From Fidelibacterota bacterium (lineage in GTDB: Bacteria; Fidelibacterota; UBA8477; JABMPR01), in contig JABHBL010000003.1 in assembly GCA_018673925.1 (NCBI GenBank), forward strand, positions 1 through 57,380: a stretch of 57,380 nt of DNA. The letters are read 5' to 3'. Each line of letters starts with the position of its first letter. The stretch's first letter is position 1. Both the position numbers and the translations under genes were made by a program. Below are positions 55,683-57,380 of this stretch, in pieces. A model generated the notes under the pieces. The model saw only the letters and a list, made by a program, of their open reading frames with translations. It was not told the DNA's origin and did no database searches.

Positions 55683-56149
55683 TAATAATCCCAGGCCATT
55701 TCTGCAGAGATGTAGGCAGTCAGGCTATCACTTACATTACCAGTCGTAAACCAGGAGATCTTTATCTCAATCATATAATAGTCAGGTATATCTGTATCCG
55801 TTGGTGATAAACCATCTGTGGTATCATCGATTCCAAAGACCTCGGTGGTTCTATAAGCAGTGAGATTGTTGGCAGTAATCAATTGATTGGTTTCAGGAAG
55901 ACTATCAGGTAGAGCATCGAAACCCCAATCAACGGCCTCCTCCATCCGGGAAGCCATATTGATCCAGGCAAGCTGTCTCCGTATGCCTCTATCTATATCC
56001 CAGCGCGAATAAACCATATACTGGGCAGTACCCATGGCCACTATGGACAGGAGTGTCACAGAAAAAATAATTTCGATAAGTGTAAACCCCTTACTTGGAA
56101 GCAGGGCTCTAATCTTTCTAATTATAGGATTTGTTGGGAACTTCTTCAA
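55682..56149 (-). CDS. Type IV prepilin-like protein (PilV/PulI-like)
   Basis: 155 residues, TTG start with GGTGAG upstream. Prepilin signature SKG-FTLIEIIFSVTLLSIVA with Glu5, after a basic leader. The soluble part ends in SAEMAWDY. First gene of the minor-pilin pair. No sigma-54-type box is visible in 56150-56271. Confidence 0.82.
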   Translation of the reverse strand: MKKFPTNPIIRKIRALLPSKGFTLIEIIFSVTLLSIVAMGTAQYMVYSRWDIDRGIRRQLAWINMASRMEEAVDWGFDALPDSLPETNQLITANNLTAYRTTEVFGIDDTTDGLSPTDTDIPDYYMIEIKISWFTTGNVSDSLTAYISAEMAWDY

Positions 56150-56271
56150 TTCTCACCCGAGTTGGGAATCCTTTATAAAGGTAATAATTACTGGCTTTTA
56201 AATTAGACTCACCAATGAGCCATGGTTAGCGAAATTATCCATCCTGATTTCACCAATTTACTCTCCCCTTT

Positions 56272-57018
56272 TCAGATAATATTAAAACCCATATCCTCCA
56301 GGGTAACTTTGAGATTTGGACGGAGGGGTCGACTGAGATTTCTGGCAATGACGCCAGACCAGGCTGCGTCATCCTGATTTTTGCCCAGGGATACATAGTG
56401 TTGTGCTAACTCCTGGTTGTGAGCCTCAATCCTGGATTGCGGGTTAGATACGTCATATTTTTCTTCATGAATTACCAGCTCTGCCGGTAGACGTGGTTTC
56501 TGGGGCGGGATATTGTCCTTTTCAGGCCAACCGAGACACATCCCAAAGCTTACGTAGACATGCTTTGGTAACCCAAGTAACTCAGCAACTTCTCGTGGAT
56601 GATTACGCATAGCACCAATCATCACGGCTCCCAAACCCATGGATTCTGCCCCGGTCTGCACGGACATCCCAACCAGAGATGCATCAATGGTTGAGATGAT
56701 GAAGGTCTCCAGATTGTTGGTCATCTCTTTATCATGTAACTCACAAACAGTTTTTAGACGATGCAGGTCGGCACAGAATGCCAGAAAAACCGGGCACGTC
56801 CCCACATGTTTCTGATTCCCCGCCAAAGCGGCCAATTCCCGTTTAACATCGGGGTTCTTGACCACAATAACACTATAGGCCTGCAGATTGCTACTGGTTG
56901 GTGATCTTCTGGCTGCTTCGAGTATTTGAGTAAGCATCTCTTCTGAGATATCTTCCTGAGTAAACGACCTGATAGTGACGTGTTGATTTTGAACTGTGAG
57001 TGTTGGGGATGCTTTCAT
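56272..57018 (-). CDS. Nitroreductase-family NAD(P)H:FMN oxidoreductase (NfsA-like)
   Basis: 248 residues. FMN-binding N-terminus ARRSPTSSNLQAYSVIVV, then the FMN/dimer region (GMSVQTGAESMGLGAVMIGAMRNHP) and FGMCLGWPEKD. The C-terminal tail (about 190-248) is that of NfsA/Frp-type enzymes. It reduces nitroaromatics, quinones or flavins with NAD(P)H. The start at ATG 57016-57018 is supported only by family length. Confidence 0.9.
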   Translation of the reverse strand: MKASPTLTVQNQHVTIRSFTQEDISEEMLTQILEAARRSPTSSNLQAYSVIVVKNPDVKRELAALAGNQKHVGTCPVFLAFCADLHRLKTVCELHDKEMTNNLETFIISTIDASLVGMSVQTGAESMGLGAVMIGAMRNHPREVAELLGLPKHVYVSFGMCLGWPEKDNIPPQKPRLPAELVIHEEKYDVSNPQSRIEAHNQELAQHYVSLGKNQDDAAWSGVIARNLSRPLRPNLKVTLEDMGFNII

Positions 57019-57075
57019 GAAAGACCTTTATCTGTATTTAAATATTTCTGTCAGTTCAATATACAAAACAGATAA

Positions 57076-57111
57076 GAAAACGGAAGCCCCCGAGTGTGGG
57101 CGGGGGCTTCG
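57076..57111 (-). terminator. Terminator after the sorting-tail protein
   Basis: GAAGCCCCCG, 8-base loop, CGGGGGCTTC. In the minus direction it is followed by CGTTTTCTT. It lies 45 bases after the 57157 stop and before the nitroreductase gene. Confidence 0.82.
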
Positions 57112-57156
57112 TCATGCTATTGGCCAAAGGAGGAAAGTGTGTTTTAGCCAATAATC

Positions 57157-57380
57157 CTATTTTAGATAAAGCATCTTTATGACATCTACATTGCGACCAG
57201 CTTCAAGCCGAGCAAAATAGACTCCTGTGCTCACCTGCCTACCTTGTTGGTCGAGACCGTACCAGGTCGTCTCATAATTGCCTACACTTCTGAAGTCATT
57301 CACCAGCTCAAGCACCTCCCTACCCAGGAGATCATAAATGACCAAACGCATATCTCCGTTCTCAGGTAACGAGTACCTGA
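57157..57380 (-). CDS. C-terminal sorting tail of a secreted protein (partial)
   Basis: The last 74 codons of a gene that enters from beyond the window edge. The sequence is a type A sorting domain (RLVIYDLLGREVLELV...GVYFARLEAG...MLYLK). The function of the missing part is unknown. An internal ATG at 57351 is not the start, because the frame stays open to the edge. Confidence 0.85.
   Translation of the reverse strand, partial: RYSLPENGDMRLVIYDLLGREVLELVNDFRSVGNYETTWYGLDQQGRQVSTGVYFARLEAGRNVDVIKMLYLK

Noticed and set aside
1..57380. CRISPR arrays, rRNA genes, integrases or prophage
   Set aside because: I saw no regularly spaced short repeats, no rRNA segments and no recombinase or phage structural genes on either strand.

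Overview
The window looks like a piece of chromosome from an uncultured Gram-negative bacterium of the FCB group. Candidatus Marinimicrobia (SAR406) or a close relative is my best guess; this is an inference. The reasons are five secreted proteins that end in a PNPFN...LK C-terminal sorting tail (type A, T9SS-like), outer-membrane barrel and TolC proteins, an SDR-type threonine dehydrogenase beside Kbl, and moderate GC content. TGA is a normal stop here: it ends lgt, the TetR gene and the giant adhesin gene.

Layout, left to right. 1-618: the start of tuf behind a minus-strand tRNA cluster (Thr-TGT, Tyr, Gly, Thr-GGT). 752-5742: housekeeping genes cysS and ddl, a ZIP/permease fusion, and lgt. 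5949-7965: a DUF35 protein and a thiolase-like protein that lacks the usual nucleophilic Cys. 8200-11688: an outer-membrane barrel, a TPR/thioredoxin lipoprotein and a YheT-type hydrolase. 11813-14557: a secreted class-II amidotransferase-like protein, convergent with a class V aminotransferase. 14722-20153: two large paralogous secreted proteins. 20288-26531: a TetR-RND efflux operon with its operator. 26623-30853: an HDAC-like deacetylase, a DASS transporter and a BlaR/BlaI pair. 30920-39465: a FAD/Fe-S dehydrogenase, Ppx/GppA, SixA, Kbl, threonine dehydrogenase, a lipoprotein and an aldo-keto reductase. 39479-56149: a cell-surface assembly region. 56272-57380: a nitroreductase and the tail of another secreted protein.

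Two discoveries stand out. First, both paralogous secreted proteins (14722-17316 and 17532-20153) contain one in-frame TGA at codon 37, in the context AG-U-PGCGP, just after the signal peptide and at the redox site of a thioredoxin-like domain. Signal peptide, ribosome site and reading frame are intact on both sides. This is best read as selenocysteine in a U-x-x-C motif.

Second, the surface region carries four near-identical -24/-12 (sigma-54 type) promoters, TGGCAY-N5-TTG. They lie before a DUF4402-type subunit gene, a 2131-residue adhesin operon, and two 97%-identical pilin-associated genes. Three of the four have an upstream inverted repeat, TGTGAC-N17-GTCA. This points to one enhancer-dependent regulon that controls a chaperone-usher-like fibre system, its giant adhesin and type IV pilus accessory proteins.
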